DNA of 59,925 nucleotides from Tissierellales bacterium (GCA_014360205.1 JACIXZ010000009.1:1-59925), one strand, 5' to 3'; positions 37,398 to 47,728 are shown, numbered from the stretch's first letter. Made by a program: numbers and translations. The notes: generated from the sequence alone by a model not told the origin.

Positions 37398-39521
37398 ATG
37401 CCAATAAAAGAAAAGATTATTGAATTGATGAGTACGAAAGAATATAAACCAATGTTAAAAGAAGAATTAGTATTTGTTTTTGGTATACGCGGAAAAGAAG
37501 AAAAGGATTTCTATAAGATATTAAATTCTCTTGAAAAAGAGGGGCTAATTGTTAGGAATAAAGACGATAGATATATATTAATTAATAATGAATATATGGC
37601 TATTGGAAGAATTGAAGCTAATGAAAGAGGTTATGGATTTTTAATACCTGAAGATAAATCTAAAGAAGATATATTTATAGCACCTGAAAACATGGGGTCA
37701 GCTATGCATAACGATCTTGTTATAGTAAATATTATAAAGAGAGCTAGTGCTGGTAAAAAAGCTGAAGGAGAAGTTATCAAAATACTTGAAAGAGCAAATA
37801 TCAATGTAATAGGAACTTTTGAAGATAATGGAAACTATGGATTTGTAATACCTGATAACAATAAAATTTTCTATGATATTTTTATTCCGAAAAGTGCTAA
37901 AAACAATGCAAAAAATGGACAAAAAGTTGTAGCAAAGATTACAAAGTGGCCAGACTGGCATAAGAACCCAGAGGGAATAATAACTGAAATTTCAGGCTAT
38001 ATGAATGAAAAGGGTACAGATATTCTATCTATTATAAAAGAATATAATTTGCCTGATAAATTTTCAGACGAAGCAAAAAAAGAAGCTAAACGTGTAGCTA
38101 AAATACATGATGATGAAATAAAAAATAGAGTAGATTTACGAGATTTAGTTATTTTTACTATTGATGGAAAAGATGCCAAAGATTTTGATGATGCTGTCTC
38201 TATAGAGATGTTGAATGAAGATACTTTTAGATTGGGAGTTCATATTGCAGATGTATCGCATTATGTAAAACCAAGCATGCAACTAGATAGAGAAGCATTA
38301 TTAAGAGGGAATTCCGTTTATTTATTGGATAGGGTTATTCCTATGCTTCCTGAAGAATTAAGTAACGGAATATGTTCGTTAAACCCAAACGTTGATAGAC
38401 TTACCATGTCAGTTATCATGGATATCGATAGAGATGGAAAAGTGAAAGATCATAAGATATATAAAAGTATTATAAATAGCAAAGCTAGATTAGTTTATGA
38501 TGATGTTTCTGATCTTATAGAAGGGGTTGAAAGAGAATACCCAACAGAATTATTACTAGTAGAACAAGAACTCAAAATAATGATGGAATTAATGAATATT
38601 TTAAAAGATAGAAGAGAAAAGAGAGGAAGCATAGACTTTGATTTTCCTGAAAGCTATATAGAGCTGGATGAAAATGGAAAAGCAGTAGATGTGAGAAAAT
38701 TAGAAAGACGTGTAGCTAATAGAATGATTGAAGAATTCATGCTTGTTACAAATGAAACAATTGCAGAACGGTTTTTTTGGTTAGATATACCTTTTATTTA
38801 TAGAATTCATGAGGAACCAGACCCAAAGAAAGTTGAAGCATTTAATAAAGTTTTATATAATTTTGGATACTCATTAAAAGGTAAAGACTTGCATCCCAAA
38901 GAATTTCAGCGAATATCAAAAGAAATTAAAGGCAAAAAAGAAGAAGCACTTATATCTAATCTTTTACTTAGGACACTACAAAAGGCAAGATATAGTGCAG
39001 AATATGAAATGCACTTTGGATTAGCAGCAAAATATTATACACATTTTACATCACCAATTAGGAGATATGCTGACTTACAAATCCATAGAATCATTAGTGA
39101 CTTTTTAAACTTAAAATTAACACCAAAGAAAGAAAAAAAGTTAAGAGAGATATTGCCAGAGATAGCAGATCATATATCTGCTACAGAAAGATTAGCAGAT
39201 GAAGCGGAACGTGATGTTGATGATTTAAAGAAAGCAGAATACATGAGTTCTAAAATCGGAGAAGAATACTATGGTTTGATATCGTCGGTAACAAATTTTG
39301 GCATGTTCGTTCAACTAGAGAATACTGTGGAGGGGTTAGTTCACTTTAGCAATATGATAGATGACTATTATTATTTTGATGAAGAAAATTATCAGATAAT
39401 TGGCGAGATGACAAAAAAGATTTATCGTGTTGGTGATGAAGTAAAGATTAGAGTCATAGGTACAGATTTGATTAAAAAGACAATAGATTTTGAATTACTG
39501 ACTGAAGAAATTGCAATATAG
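37398..39521 (+). CDS. rnr: ribonuclease R
   Basis: 707 residues, typical of Gram-positive enzymes. N-terminal winged helix and two cold-shock (OB) domains, then the RNB catalytic domain with [15 protein letters not shown] holding the Mg2+-binding aspartates, and a C-terminal S1 domain ([17 protein letters not shown]). It degrades structured RNA 3' to 5', including non-stop mRNAs during tmRNA rescue. smpB and ssrA follow at once, the usual neighbourhood. Confidence 0.97.
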   Translation: MPIKEKIIELMSTKEYKPMLKEELVFVFGIRGKEEKDFYKILNSLEKEGLIVRNKDDRYILINNEYMAIGRIEANERGYGFLIPEDKSKEDIFIAPENMGSAMHNDLVIVNIIKRASAGKKAEGEVIKILERANINVIGTFEDNGNYGFVIPDNNKIFYDIFIPKSAKNNAKNGQKVVAKITKWPDWHKNPEGIITEISGYMNEKGTDILSIIKEYNLPDKFSDEAKKEAKRVAKIHDDEIKNRVDLRDLVIFTIDGKDAKDFDDAVSIEMLNEDTFRLGVHIADVSHYVKPSMQLDREALLRGNSVYLLDRVIPMLPEELSNGICSLNPNVDRLTMSVIMDIDRDGKVKDHKIYKSIINSKARLVYDDVSDLIEGVEREYPTELLLVEQELKIMMELMNILKDRREKRGSIDFDFPESYIELDENGKAVDVRKLERRVANRMIEEFMLVTNETIAERFFWLDIPFIYRIHEEPDPKKVEAFNKVLYNFGYSLKGKDLHPKEFQRISKEIKGKKEEALISNLLLRTLQKARYSAEYEMHFGLAAKYYTHFTSPIRRYADLQIHRIISDFLNLKLTPKKEKKLREILPEIADHISATERLADEAERDVDDLKKAEYMSSKIGEEYYGLISSVTNFGMFVQLENTVEGLVHFSNMIDDYYYFDEENYQIIGEMTKKIYRVGDEVKIRVIGTDLIKKTIDFELLTEEIAI

Positions 39522-39532
39522 GAGTGGTAGAT

Positions 39533-39997
39533 GTGAGTGAAAAACAAGTAAAACTAGTTGCATCAAATAAGAAAGCAAGGCATGACTATTTTATAGAAGA
39601 TACAATAGAAGCTGGGATTGTATTGACTGGCACTGAAGTTAAGTCTATCCGTCAAGGTAAAGTAAATATAAAGGATAGCTATGCAAATATAGAGAATGGA
39701 GAAGTATTTTTATATAATATGCATATTAGTCCATATGAGCAAGGGAATATTTACAATGTAGATCCATTAAGAGTAAGAAAGCTTTTATTAAATAGAAGAG
39801 AAATCAGAAAATTGATTGGTATGACTACTATAAAAGGATATACACTCGTCCCACTATCGTTATATTTTAAAAATGGCAAAGTTAAGGTTGAATTAGCAAT
39901 AGCTAAGGGTAAAAAACTTTACGATAAAAGAGAAACAATTGCCAAAAGAGATGCTGAAAGAAAAATAAGGCAATTAGAGAAGGAGAAGTATAAATAG
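39533..39997 (+). CDS. smpB: SsrA-binding protein SmpB
   Basis: 154 residues. The family motifs [29 protein letters not shown] and the basic C-terminal tail ([17 protein letters not shown]) are intact. It carries tmRNA into stalled ribosomes and its tail probes the empty mRNA channel. GTG at 39533 follows GGAGTGGTA; another GTG at 39524 lies within that site. The tmRNA it binds is encoded 55 bases downstream. Confidence 0.95.
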   Translation: MSEKQVKLVASNKKARHDYFIEDTIEAGIVLTGTEVKSIRQGKVNIKDSYANIENGEVFLYNMHISPYEQGNIYNVDPLRVRKLLLNRREIRKLIGMTTIKGYTLVPLSLYFKNGKVKVELAIAKGKKLYDKRETIAKRDAERKIRQLEKEKYK

Positions 39998-40008
39998 CTT
40001 CTTTCAAT

Positions 40009-40037
40009 TTGACTTTTAATGACCTTTGTGGTATCAT
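40009..40037 (+). promoter_or_regulatory. sigma-A promoter of ssrA
   Basis: TTGACT at 40009-40014 and TATCAT at 40032-40037 with a 17-base spacer, about 15 bases before the mature tmRNA 5' end. Confidence 0.8.
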
Positions 40038-40051
40038 ATACATGAAAATAT

Positions 40052-40402
40052 GGGGGCGAAAATGGTTTCGACGGGGGTCGTGAATCAGGAGTAGCGAGTC
40101 GTTGTCGCCAAGCAACGTAAAAAGTGGCAACAAAAATAAACGCAGAAGAAAATTACGCACTAGCAGCTTAATTTAAGCTGCTCGTTCTATCTATATTGCC
40201 CACGATATAGAATAGAACGTCAAATCAGTGGGGAACCGAGTCTAGCAAAGCTTTGAGCTAGAAACGGAACACATGAAGCTACCGAAACTATCATCCTGCC
40301 AGTAGGAGGTTAGTTTCGGGAAATGCAAATTACTGGCTGCGCTCGGAGAAACTCCTGTGGATCGGTTCTCGGACGTGGGTTCGACTCCCACCGCCTCCAC
40401 CA
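40052..40402 (+). ncRNA. ssrA: transfer-messenger RNA (tmRNA)
   Basis: 351 bases. The ends form the tRNA-Ala-like half: acceptor GGGGGCG/CGCCTCC with encoded CCA, T-arm GGGTTCGACTCCC, and the GCGAAAATGGTTTCGACG start shared by tmRNAs. The tag frame runs 40142-40171, from resume codon GCA (after TAAAC) to TAA, and encodes AEENYALAA. It rescues stalled ribosomes with SmpB. The terminator follows 33 bases later and is the landing site of a group II intron. Confidence 0.97.
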
Positions 40403-40435
40403 TAAAAGAACTTAAATATTGATACAATAGATAGA

Positions 40436-40464
40436 AGCCTTGATAAATCAGGGCTTTTTTGTTT
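40436..40464 (+). terminator. ssrA terminator, target of the group IIC intron
   Basis: Stem AGCCTTGA/TCAGGGCT (one G-U pair) with loop TAAA and a T-run. The intron 5' end GTGCGCCC begins directly after the T-rich tail. Confidence 0.9.
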
Positions 40465-42030
40465 GTGCGCCCAGCATGGGCGTAAACTAGTCGGTGAAAG
40501 TCCGATACGGAGATTGATAGTGCCAACCGTTAGCTTAAGACAAGGGTGTCCATCGTGAGGTGGAATCTGAAGGAAGTCGGCGGCAAAACTCCGGTCTGAG
40601 GTACACGAACTACATTAGAGGCTTAACCCTGTGGATGAGGTTGCAGAACAAACCAAAGTCCCAAACTATCCAAAACAGGGAGAGTAAATGTAGCAGATAT
40701 ATGGAGTGAAAGTTTACGTTCTTACCTGGGGAGGTCTGATAGATACATCATTAAGAGATGAAATATCTAAATGATAACCCATGCAGTGATGTATGATTGA
40801 ACTATCAGAAGTCAGCAGAGGCCATAATACAAGGTTAGTCATGAATAATCTCGGAAGAGATGAGCATAAAGGTGGCAAGTAAGTTTGCCTATCCAAGCAA
40901 ACACAAAAAAGAATACAGAAAGCCAAGTCGATATTTAATACTGAAAACCTACTTGAAAAGATAGTGAATAAGAGAAATTTATTTGAAATATACAAGAAAG
41001 TAGCAGTTTACAAGGGTAGTTGTGAAATTGATGGAATGAAGGTAGATGAACTTCTACCATTTATTTCAGAACATTACGAAATCTTAAAAGCAAATTTGTT
41101 AATCGTAAAATAGAACACATTGCCTGTTAAGAGGGTAGAAACACCAATTAATTCACCTAGTAGCAATAAATATACAAGATAAAAAGCATTGAAGTTAATA
41201 GGAAAATATCTTAACTCTGCACTAATACCAAAGGGTATGTTGGTTAAGTCAGAGGACAGAGGGCACCTAAAGGGGGACCATTAAGTTCATTACTAAGCAA
41301 TATTTTACTTGATGAGTTAGACAAGGATCTTGAAAGAAGGGGAGCGACATGCTGATAATTGTAATATTTATATTAAAAGCAAGAGAACAAGAGATAGAGT
41401 CCTTAAAAGTATAACTAAATTTCTAGAACAAAAACTAAAGCTAAAAGTAAATGATAATAAATCTTCTGTATTCCACATCGACTAGAAGAGATTTTTTAGG
41501 ATATAGCTTCTATTATGGGAAAGGGGTATTAAATTTAGAGCTCATGACAAAAGTTATGAACATCTTAAGGAAAAGATTAGCAATTTAACTAATAGGAATG
41601 TTAGCATGAACTTTAATAATAGAATAGATAAGTTAAATAAAATCATAGTAGGGGGATTAATTATTTTAAACTAGTAGATATGAAGAGCAAACTACTTGAA
41701 TTAGACAAATGGATACAAAGGAGACTAAGAGCCTATATATGGAAACGTGGTAGAAAGTAAAAACATGCTTTCAAGACTTTAAGAAACTAGGATTTCTCAG
41801 ATATAAAGCATGTGAATTTGCAAATACGAGGAAATGATGTTGGAGAATATCCAACAGTCCAATATTAGATAGAACCATGACTAATCAATATTTGATTAGT
41901 CATGGTTCTAAAAGTTTATCTTCAAAGTATTAGAAATGTAGACTTTCTTAATTAACTACCAAGTACCGAACATTATGCTTGGTGGTGTGAGGGGATGGTA
42001 ATTAAAAAAATTAATTACCTCCTACTTGAT
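40465..42030 (+). mobile_element. degenerate group IIC intron downstream of ssrA
   Basis: The 5' end GTGCGCCCAGCATGGGCG and a 280-base stretch that follows (AAGGGTGTCC, GGAATCTGAAGGAAG, GGTCTGAGG.ACACGAAC, GGGGAGGTCTG blocks) match the domain I-IV core of the Oceanobacillus iheyensis-type IIC intron. Domain V lies at 41955-41986, where a 9-bp stem is kept. Domain VI follows and the 3' end is CCTCCTACTTGAT near 42030. Class IIC introns insert behind terminator hairpins, and this one sits right after the ssrA terminator. The encoded reverse transcriptase is broken. Confidence 0.85.
40900..41950 (+). pseudogene. intron-encoded reverse transcriptase/maturase (LtrA-like), broken
   Basis: Pieces in several frames match the group II maturase. 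LLEKIVNKRNLFEIYKKV and GSCEIDGMKVDEL open RT0-RT1, GPLSSLLSNILLDELDKDLERR is RT4, FLGYSFYYGKG is the thumb, and RYKACEFANT with NSPILDRTMTN is the end of the maturase domain. Between them are stops, frameshifts and missing blocks. The catalytic YADD has become HADN at 41348-41359, losing an essential Asp. The protein cannot be active. Confidence 0.88.
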
Positions 42031-42072
42031 TTTATTGGAGGGCTTTAATTATTTGGTATTGTGGGATACTGG

Positions 42073-42315
42073 TTATTCTAAAGATTTTAGTGCATTTATA
42101 TAATTCATCATTGCAACTTTCTTATAATCTTCACCTTTTTCTTTATCCCAGTAATCTTCAATTCCATCATATCCAGCTAACTTTGATAATTGATCTAGTT
42201 CATTCATAAGACCCTTAATAAGAACCCTTAATGATAGTTTGTTTTTTGACTCAGCAAATTTTTGCCAAATTACAAAAACAATAAGAGTGATGACAATAGT
42301 AATTATAGTATCCAT
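42073..42315 (-). CDS. small membrane protein of unknown function
   Basis: 80 residues. One N-terminal hydrophobic helix (residues about 3-18) and a charged cytosolic tail with an acidic, aromatic stretch (GYDGIEDYWDKEKGEDYKK). GAGGAGG lies 8 bases before ATG on the leftward strand. It follows the 96-residue gene by ten bases, so the two form one operon reading toward the intron. I recognise no family. Located in the island behind ssrA. Confidence 0.6.
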   Translation of the reverse strand: MDTIITIVITLIVFVIWQKFAESKNKLSLRVLIKGLMNELDQLSKLAGYDGIEDYWDKEKGEDYKKVAMMNYINALKSLE

Positions 42316-42325
42316 TTAAACCTCC

Positions 42326-42616
42326 TCATTTTTTGTTAATATTAAGTTGTCCATCATATAAATAGATAGGAGCGAGAGTATTAAAATTATCCCTCATTAT
42401 GATTTTTTCTAATTCATAATCTCTCAATCTCATCTTCGACTTAGTTTTATCGTGAATAATTTCATCATAAAGTGCTTTAACCTTATTAAACTGATCATCT
42501 GTAAGATTTTTTTTAGCATCTGATAAATTGATTAGAGTATCTACAATTTCACTTCTAGAAATATATGCTTCGCCACCTAATTGAATTTTCATTAATTTAA
42601 CTAATAATCCAAACAT
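42326..42616 (-). CDS. small protein of unknown function
   Basis: 96 residues from ATG at 42616, with GGGGGG 8 bases upstream. The N-terminus is mildly hydrophobic, then the chain is charged and mostly helical (SRSEIVDTLINLSDAKKNLTDDQFNKVKALYDEI), ending in LAPIYLYDGQLNINKK. No family recognised. It is the first gene of a leftward pair with the 80-residue membrane protein, so the two may act together. Confidence 0.55.
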   Translation of the reverse strand: MFGLLVKLMKIQLGGEAYISRSEIVDTLINLSDAKKNLTDDQFNKVKALYDEIIHDKTKSKMRLRDYELEKIIMRDNFNTLAPIYLYDGQLNINKK

Positions 42617-42654
42617 GAGAATACCCCCCAATAAAAATAAATACTCGAAGTTTT

Positions 42655-42683
42655 TTGCTTATATTTACCAAAAATGGTATAAT
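42655..42683 (+). promoter_or_regulatory. possible promoter for the island genes
   Basis: TTGCTT at 42655-42660 and TATAAT at 42678-42683 with 17 bases between, plus a TG before the -10. It faces the gene at 42791. Confidence 0.45.
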
Positions 42684-42790
42684 TTAATCATATCATATAT
42701 ATCTTTATAATTCGATACAATTATTACAATAATTATAAAAATATTATTAAAAACTTAGAGAGCATATCATATAATAGAGGAATGATGTTT

Positions 42791-43354
42791 GTGTTTCGCA
42801 TTAAAAAGGAGAAAGTAACTTTAGAGGGGTATATATATTATGCTGGAAGTTACATAATTAGTTCTGATAAAATGACTTATGACATTTATTTAAAACATGA
42901 TCCAAATGTTAGATTATCACAAGACGATTTTAAATCTTATTCAGATATTGAGTTGAAATTTAGACTATGTTTATTAGATGCTTTTATTTATGATAAGTTA
43001 TTGACAAGAAAGTTGAAAATTAATAATTATGATTATGGGGTTGCATTAGGGAAAGGTTTAGCTATGGCATTTGGTAGTAATGGATATGATGTTAATAGAA
43101 TATCCAAAATGATGAATGATTTAAAACAGGATTTTGAAGGATATAAGGCTTATGCAATTAAAAATGAATATACTTTTCCTAAGGTAATGCCAATTTTAAA
43201 TTATGTGTTCTATTATTTCTCAATGAAATACTTTAAAAATTACAGCTACGATATTGATAAAAATTATACTTTTGGAGTACTCTTAAAAGCTAATGAACTA
43301 ACAATTGTGGAATACCTGGAGTCTACATATAAAAGTGTCAAGATAATTAATTAA
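42791..43354 (+). CDS. hypothetical protein of the ssrA island
   Basis: 187 residues. No signal peptide and no known catalytic motif. The middle has a Gly-rich segment (GVALGKGLAMAFGSNGYDVN) followed by a helical aromatic stretch (YVFYYFSMKYFKNYSYD). GTG at 42791 is preferred because AGAGGA lies 9 bases upstream; ATG at 42782 and 42785 are closer to it and remain possible. It is transcribed away from the two small leftward genes and toward the DUF2971-like gene 47 bases downstream. Function unknown. Confidence 0.6.
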   Translation: MFRIKKEKVTLEGYIYYAGSYIISSDKMTYDIYLKHDPNVRLSQDDFKSYSDIELKFRLCLLDAFIYDKLLTRKLKINNYDYGVALGKGLAMAFGSNGYDVNRISKMMNDLKQDFEGYKAYAIKNEYTFPKVMPILNYVFYYFSMKYFKNYSYDIDKNYTFGVLLKANELTIVEYLESTYKSVKIIN

Positions 43355-43401
43355 AATGGATATTATTAATTTATAGTTGGATAGGGATTGGAGATTACCT
43401 A

Positions 43402-44091
43402 ATGAAAAATAAATTCAGGGAACAATTTGAAGAACATGAGTATTTATATCATTACACAACTGTTGAAAGTCTATTATTTATTCTTGTTAATAGGGTTTTA
43501 AAATTCAATAAAGTCAATAATTTTAATGATATATCTGAATCTGTTAGAAATGAACATGTAAAATTCTTTGCCAGTTGTTTGACTTATTCTGCAGAAGAGT
43601 CCATACCGATGTGGCTCATTTATGCAAATAAGGAAAATGGTATTAGAATTGGCTTTCCAAATGTAGAAGTCTTTACTCAAAAATCTTATTTCTATTTTGA
43701 TGAAGGAAATAAAAAATTAGTTAATCTAAATGAGGTCGGTGGAATTTTATATGGACAAATTGAATATGATGATAGCCTTGCTAGCAAGAGTCCGTCTCAA
43801 GGGGATGATGGAATTAGAATGACACATGTTTATAACATGGCATGTCAAAAGAGGAAAGTCTGGAGTTATGAAGAGGAGCTTAGGTATTTTATAGTTGACG
43901 ATCTAAATCTTATTAAAGATGCTAAGTGCTTATATGTCGATTTGAATGATACCTTCTTCAATGATTTAATAATTACTTTTAATCCATTCATGGCTGAGTA
44001 TAAAAAAAATGAGATAAAGGAAGCTGTTAAGAATTTAGATTTGTACAATGTACGGTTCGAAGAAAGTTCATTGAGGGGTACTATTAAATAA
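43402..44091 (+). CDS. DUF2971-like protein
   Basis: 229 residues. The start LYHYTTVESLLFIL...LKFNKVNNFNDISES, the later CLTYSAEESIPMWLIYA and GIRIGF, and a final RTxE-like region suggest the DUF2971 family, whose YHYT...MW..YA..  pattern is common in accessory islands and phage-related loci. Biochemical role is not established. Good GGAG site before ATG. It lies between a dead intron and a dead IS, with the 187-residue gene just upstream. A defence function is possible but I have no direct evidence for it. Confidence 0.6.
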   Translation: MKNKFREQFEEHEYLYHYTTVESLLFILVNRVLKFNKVNNFNDISESVRNEHVKFFASCLTYSAEESIPMWLIYANKENGIRIGFPNVEVFTQKSYFYFDEGNKKLVNLNEVGGILYGQIEYDDSLASKSPSQGDDGIRMTHVYNMACQKRKVWSYEEELRYFIVDDLNLIKDAKCLYVDLNDTFFNDLIITFNPFMAEYKKNEIKEAVKNLDLYNVRFEESSLRGTIK

Positions 44092-44878
44092 AGAAAGTTT
44101 CTGATTGTAATTTTTTTATTCAAATCTGAATAAAACTTTAACCACTCAAATTTAAGCCCTAATCTACCAAGGGGAGTCAAATCTCTACAACTCTTGAAAA
44201 TGTTGAATGCGTCAGGGTGTCATGTTAATAATCGCAAAATTCGATAAGGGGATATACCAAATATTTGTAATTAAAGACTCATGGGCATGAATGTACTGTA
44301 AACAGTAAATTCATATGACTTGTGGTTTTTTAGTTTCGTTCAAATTGCATTAAATTAGCATAAAATATCAACATTTATGGGATCAAATATCACATAAAAA
44401 CTTTGCAAATAAGTTGTTTTAAGTGATAATTTAATGACGAACTTGTTGGAAGATGCCAGATGAAAGCATTATTTTAGTAGAAATTAGATTTTGTGGAACG
44501 TAGATATAGATTAGAAGGATTCTATAAATCAAAAGCTCTTAATACGAACTCTACCTTAGATAATATAGTATTAGACTTTACTAAGAACAGAAGGATTAGC
44601 CAAAAAGATATATTTGAAATATCAAAAGTGGTTTTATTTTAAAATATGGAGATGAAGATGCTGTAGAAGTACTACTAGAATAGATTCTAAGAAGTACAAA
44701 AATTTGTCAATTTTAAAATTAAAATGAACAAACAAACATCCATATTAATCCTAATGTGTTAAAATTAAGTTGCAAGTCAAAACAAACACATATCGGAGGA
44801 ATTACTATGGATAATTTAAATAATAACACAAATAGAGTTAAAAATTGTAAATGTTAATATAGAATGTACGAATGAGGG
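44092..44878. other. gene-poor region between the DUF2971-like gene and the IS remnant
   Basis: No intact gene is visible in 787 bases. A short stretch near 44500-44650 could encode a peptide resembling the inside of a larger protein (YRLEGFYKSKALN...), broken by stops, so decayed coding DNA is likely. I find no RNA gene or clear terminator. Confidence 0.5.
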
Positions 44879-44962
44879 TGTGGACAAAAATTTGGACTTT
44901 TAATCTATGCAACAAGACCAATTTTTTTGTCTATACTCATATGGGCTCAATCCACCCAAAGA

Positions 44963-45480
44963 TTATTTAATTCTCTTATCATTATACCATTTTATGTATA
45001 TATCTAACAGATTGATACAGTTATCAATTGTTATATTTAAGCATGAATTATAATAGAACATCTCGTTTTTTAATCTTCCAAAGAATCCTTTGAATTCTGA
45101 ATTATCTGAGGAACATCCTTTTCTAAACATTGATCTAATTAATTTTGCATTATACATTCGTTTTATTCAACCAGGTCATCTGTAGTGGGCTCCTTTATCT
45201 GAATGAATAATAGGATGACCATCTGGGCTCAGTGAATAAATTGCATTGTCAAGCATTGTATTAATCAATTCAGCATTTGGAGATGTCCCAATTGTCCAAC
45301 TTATAACTATACCATCAAAGCAATCAACAATTGGTGATAAATACTCTTTGCATGCAGGAATATGAAATTCTGTTATTTCTGTTAAACATTTTGTAATAGG
45401 CTATGAAGAATGAAAATCTTGCTGTATTATATTATCTACTTCTGAGCTAATTTCACAAATATACGATGAATATTTCCTCT
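44963..45480 (-). pseudogene. IS3-family transposase OrfB fragment, catalytic triad lost
   Basis: The integrase core reads LTEITEF, where the first catalytic Asp of LTDITEF is Glu (45377-45379). The second Asp in HSDKG is kept, and the final Glu of the CEGFF motif is Lys in FKGFF (45089-45091). A stop replaces the Trp of HYRWPGW. Two of three DDE residues are gone. Confidence 0.85.
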
Positions 45481-45753
45481 GTTTTGGTTGACAAATAATA
45501 ATATCATTCTGCTCCATAATTCTTCGTATTACTTTTTCAGATACAACAATTCCTTTATTGTTTAAAACTAAGTAAATTCTTCTATACCCATATGTTTTAT
45601 AATCATCTTTAAAGATATTAATTATATCTTCTTCTAGTTGAGTGTATTTGTTCCATTTTGCAAGCTAAGCTTATTGATAGAAGTAGCTACTTTTGGGAAG
45701 TTTCATAAAAAGAAATAATTGCTTTAATTTATATTTGTTTTTAAGCGCAACAA

Positions 45754-46440
45754 TCACTTCAGTTTTTTCTTTATTAGATAGTTCTTTATTGGATTGATTC
45801 CCAGATCTTTTATTATTATATCTGTTGTCTTTTCTAATATATCCTTTTCAAGTTCAAGTATATGGATTTGGTCTTTAAGTCTCTTAACCTTCAGTTCAAG
45901 ACTTTTCTTATCATATGGTAGATCCATTCTTAGTTTAACTTTGGTAGTCGCCTCTTTTCCTAATTTCCGATTCTTCCAGTTATATAAGTTCATTCTATCA
46001 ACTCATATATTATCTGCAATAACTTACTTTTACTGGTTTTTCTCGTAGACGAAGTTCTTTTACTGCTGACTCCTTTTGTCCTTTCGTATATTCTACCAAG
46101 GATTTTCTATATGAACAATCTTTTTGTTGACTTGGGAAATTTTTAGCTATCCATTGTTTTAGAACAGCTCGGCAAGGATAACCTAATGCAGCGTTGGTTT
46201 TAGTAGCATTAATTCCATGCTCAAAGTATACTTAATAGCTTTTTCTTTTTGTTCTTCAAAATATCTTTGTTTTCTAGTATATGTATCTTTAAATTCACCA
46301 TTATCCCTAAACTCATAGTACATTCTCTTAATGAATTACGAGAAGGATAACAAAGAGTTTTAATGGTTCTTGAAAATTGTTTATATATTTAATATATAGA
46401 TTTACAACTCTTTTTCTTTTTTTCTAGTGAATATATCAAA
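45754..46440 (-). pseudogene. IS3-family OrfA fragments
   Basis: Leftward coding for an HTH N-terminus (KQRYFEEQKEKAIKYTLS) and the coiled part (KSLELKVKRLKDQIHILELEKDILEKTTDIIIKDLGINP), interrupted by stops between them. Confidence 0.75.
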
Positions 46441-46711
46441 ATTTTCCTTATTTCAGTCCGAGATTTTGTCTACATTCCATTTCATAAATTCTTATATTGA
46501 TACTTATGCTTGCGCATAAAAAATATTGAAAATAAATCGATATTAGTATTGTAAGTACCATTTAATGGGACTCAATATACTTTAGAATCAGAAATTGTAT
46601 TAAGTATTGAAAGTATATTTAAATTTTTTTCATTAGGAAAACCTATTAAATTTGAATTAGCATAAGATTAAATAGAATAAAATTAACTTTTTAATGTTTC
46701 TTAGTACATAA

Positions 46712-47704
46712 TCAATTATTAATTGAATATGTACTAAGGACTGATATTAGTAATTTTTTTATAGCAAACATTAAATTGTTTAATAGAAGATCTTTTTCAA
46801 TATAAATAACCACTATATTTTTTAACTCATCGTTCATGTCAGTGAAATTGTGCTCTTTCAAATTAAAATCACTAGTATCGATGAATGTAATAACTTGATC
46901 CATTTCGTTTAAGGCTTTATTAACGAAGAAATTAATTTCAAATTCACTATTTCTACTAAGTAAAACTGTAGTATCATTAAGATATAAATTACTTTCAATA
47001 GATAAACTAGGTTTGTAGCTGCCATTCACTTTTACATTATTCTCATAAGGAATAACACTATCAATTATAAACTCATATTCACATCCATTATGTGTAAAAT
47101 TTAAGGTCTTTCTATTTTTTAGTAAATTATATATTTTCAATATTTTGGGTAAATAATATAAGTCAAAATAATTATGGTTAAGTATTTTTTTTAATAACTC
47201 TTCTGATTTTGAGATTGTATAATCTTTGTAAAACTGAATACAATCTAAACCTGAATATTTATCATTTCTTTCAATTCCTAAAAATTGTTCTACTGTTTTT
47301 AATTTATAATTATTTAATTGTAAATATGTCTTATTTTTCAATAAATCTTTGTAAATATCTTTTGTATTTATAAAATTAAATTCAATATTATGTTTTTTCA
47401 TTCTGCTTTTTAAAAAAGGAATATCAAAGTTATCACCATTATAAGTTATTATTTTAGAATTAGGATCATAATCATCAATAAAAGTTTTCAATATCAAAGA
47501 TTCTTCATTTTTATCTTCGGCAAGATATTGGATTAGTTCATATTTAGGATTGGTGAAATCACATATTAAAACTCCTATTAAATAAATAAAAGAGTATCTG
47601 CTATTTAATCCAGTTGTTTCTATATCTAAGAAAGTAACTTTTTCAAAGCCAGAATTTTTAAAATCACTTTCTTCATAATTTAATTTTTCTATGATCTTTT
47701 TCAT
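46712..47704 (-). CDS. YprB-like RNase H-fold exonuclease
   Basis: 330 residues. DEDD-type 3'-5' exonuclease: Asp27 and Glu29 in FLDIETTG, the second Asp in ITYNGDNFDIPFL, and a later HNYFDLYYL segment giving the last motif. Residues after about 190 form a separate C-terminal part. Family members (ribonuclease H-like domain, YprB) are thought to trim nucleic acid; the substrate is not defined. ATG lies after a GGGAG site on the leftward strand, 24 bases from the asparaginase gene, so the two are likely one operon. The stop overlaps an inverted repeat at 46700-46738 that may end transcription. Confidence 0.8.
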   Translation of the reverse strand: MKKIIEKLNYEESDFKNSGFEKVTFLDIETTGLNSRYSFIYLIGVLICDFTNPKYELIQYLAEDKNEESLILKTFIDDYDPNSKIITYNGDNFDIPFLKSRMKKHNIEFNFINTKDIYKDLLKNKTYLQLNNYKLKTVEQFLGIERNDKYSGLDCIQFYKDYTISKSEELLKKILNHNYFDLYYLPKILKIYNLLKNRKTLNFTHNGCEYEFIIDSVIPYENNVKVNGSYKPSLSIESNLYLNDTTVLLSRNSEFEINFFVNKALNEMDQVITFIDTSDFNLKEHNFTDMNDELKNIVVIYIEKDLLLNNLMFAIKKLLISVLSTYSINN

Positions 47705-47728
47705 TGATATCTCCCAAGTTTTTTATGT

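Larger units (their letters stand above)
44879..46474 (-). mobile_element. dead IS3-family (IS150-group) element
   Basis: 1596 bases bounded by imperfect inverted repeats at 44879-44898 and 46455-46474 (TGTGGACAAAAATTTGGACT against TGTAGACAAAATCTCGGACT, 16 of 20 identical). Leftward pieces of OrfA (RKQRYFEEQKEKAIKY, then the leucine-zipper part at 45754-45993) and OrfB (YGYRRIY, VSEKVIRRIM, RKYSSY, EITEFHIPACKEYLSPIVDCFDG, GFFGRLKNEMFYYN) are split by stops and frameshifts. I see no clear target duplication. The element is not mobile. Confidence 0.88.

Noticed and set aside
40242-40526. 94-codon leftward frame inside ssrA with VEAVGVEPTSE
   Set aside because: Typical shadow of the tmRNA 3' half; overlaps the ncRNA, its terminator and the intron start.
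44500-44700. Possible gene reading YRLEGFYKSKALN...
   Set aside because: No start or ribosome site, stops at both ends, and no family recognised.
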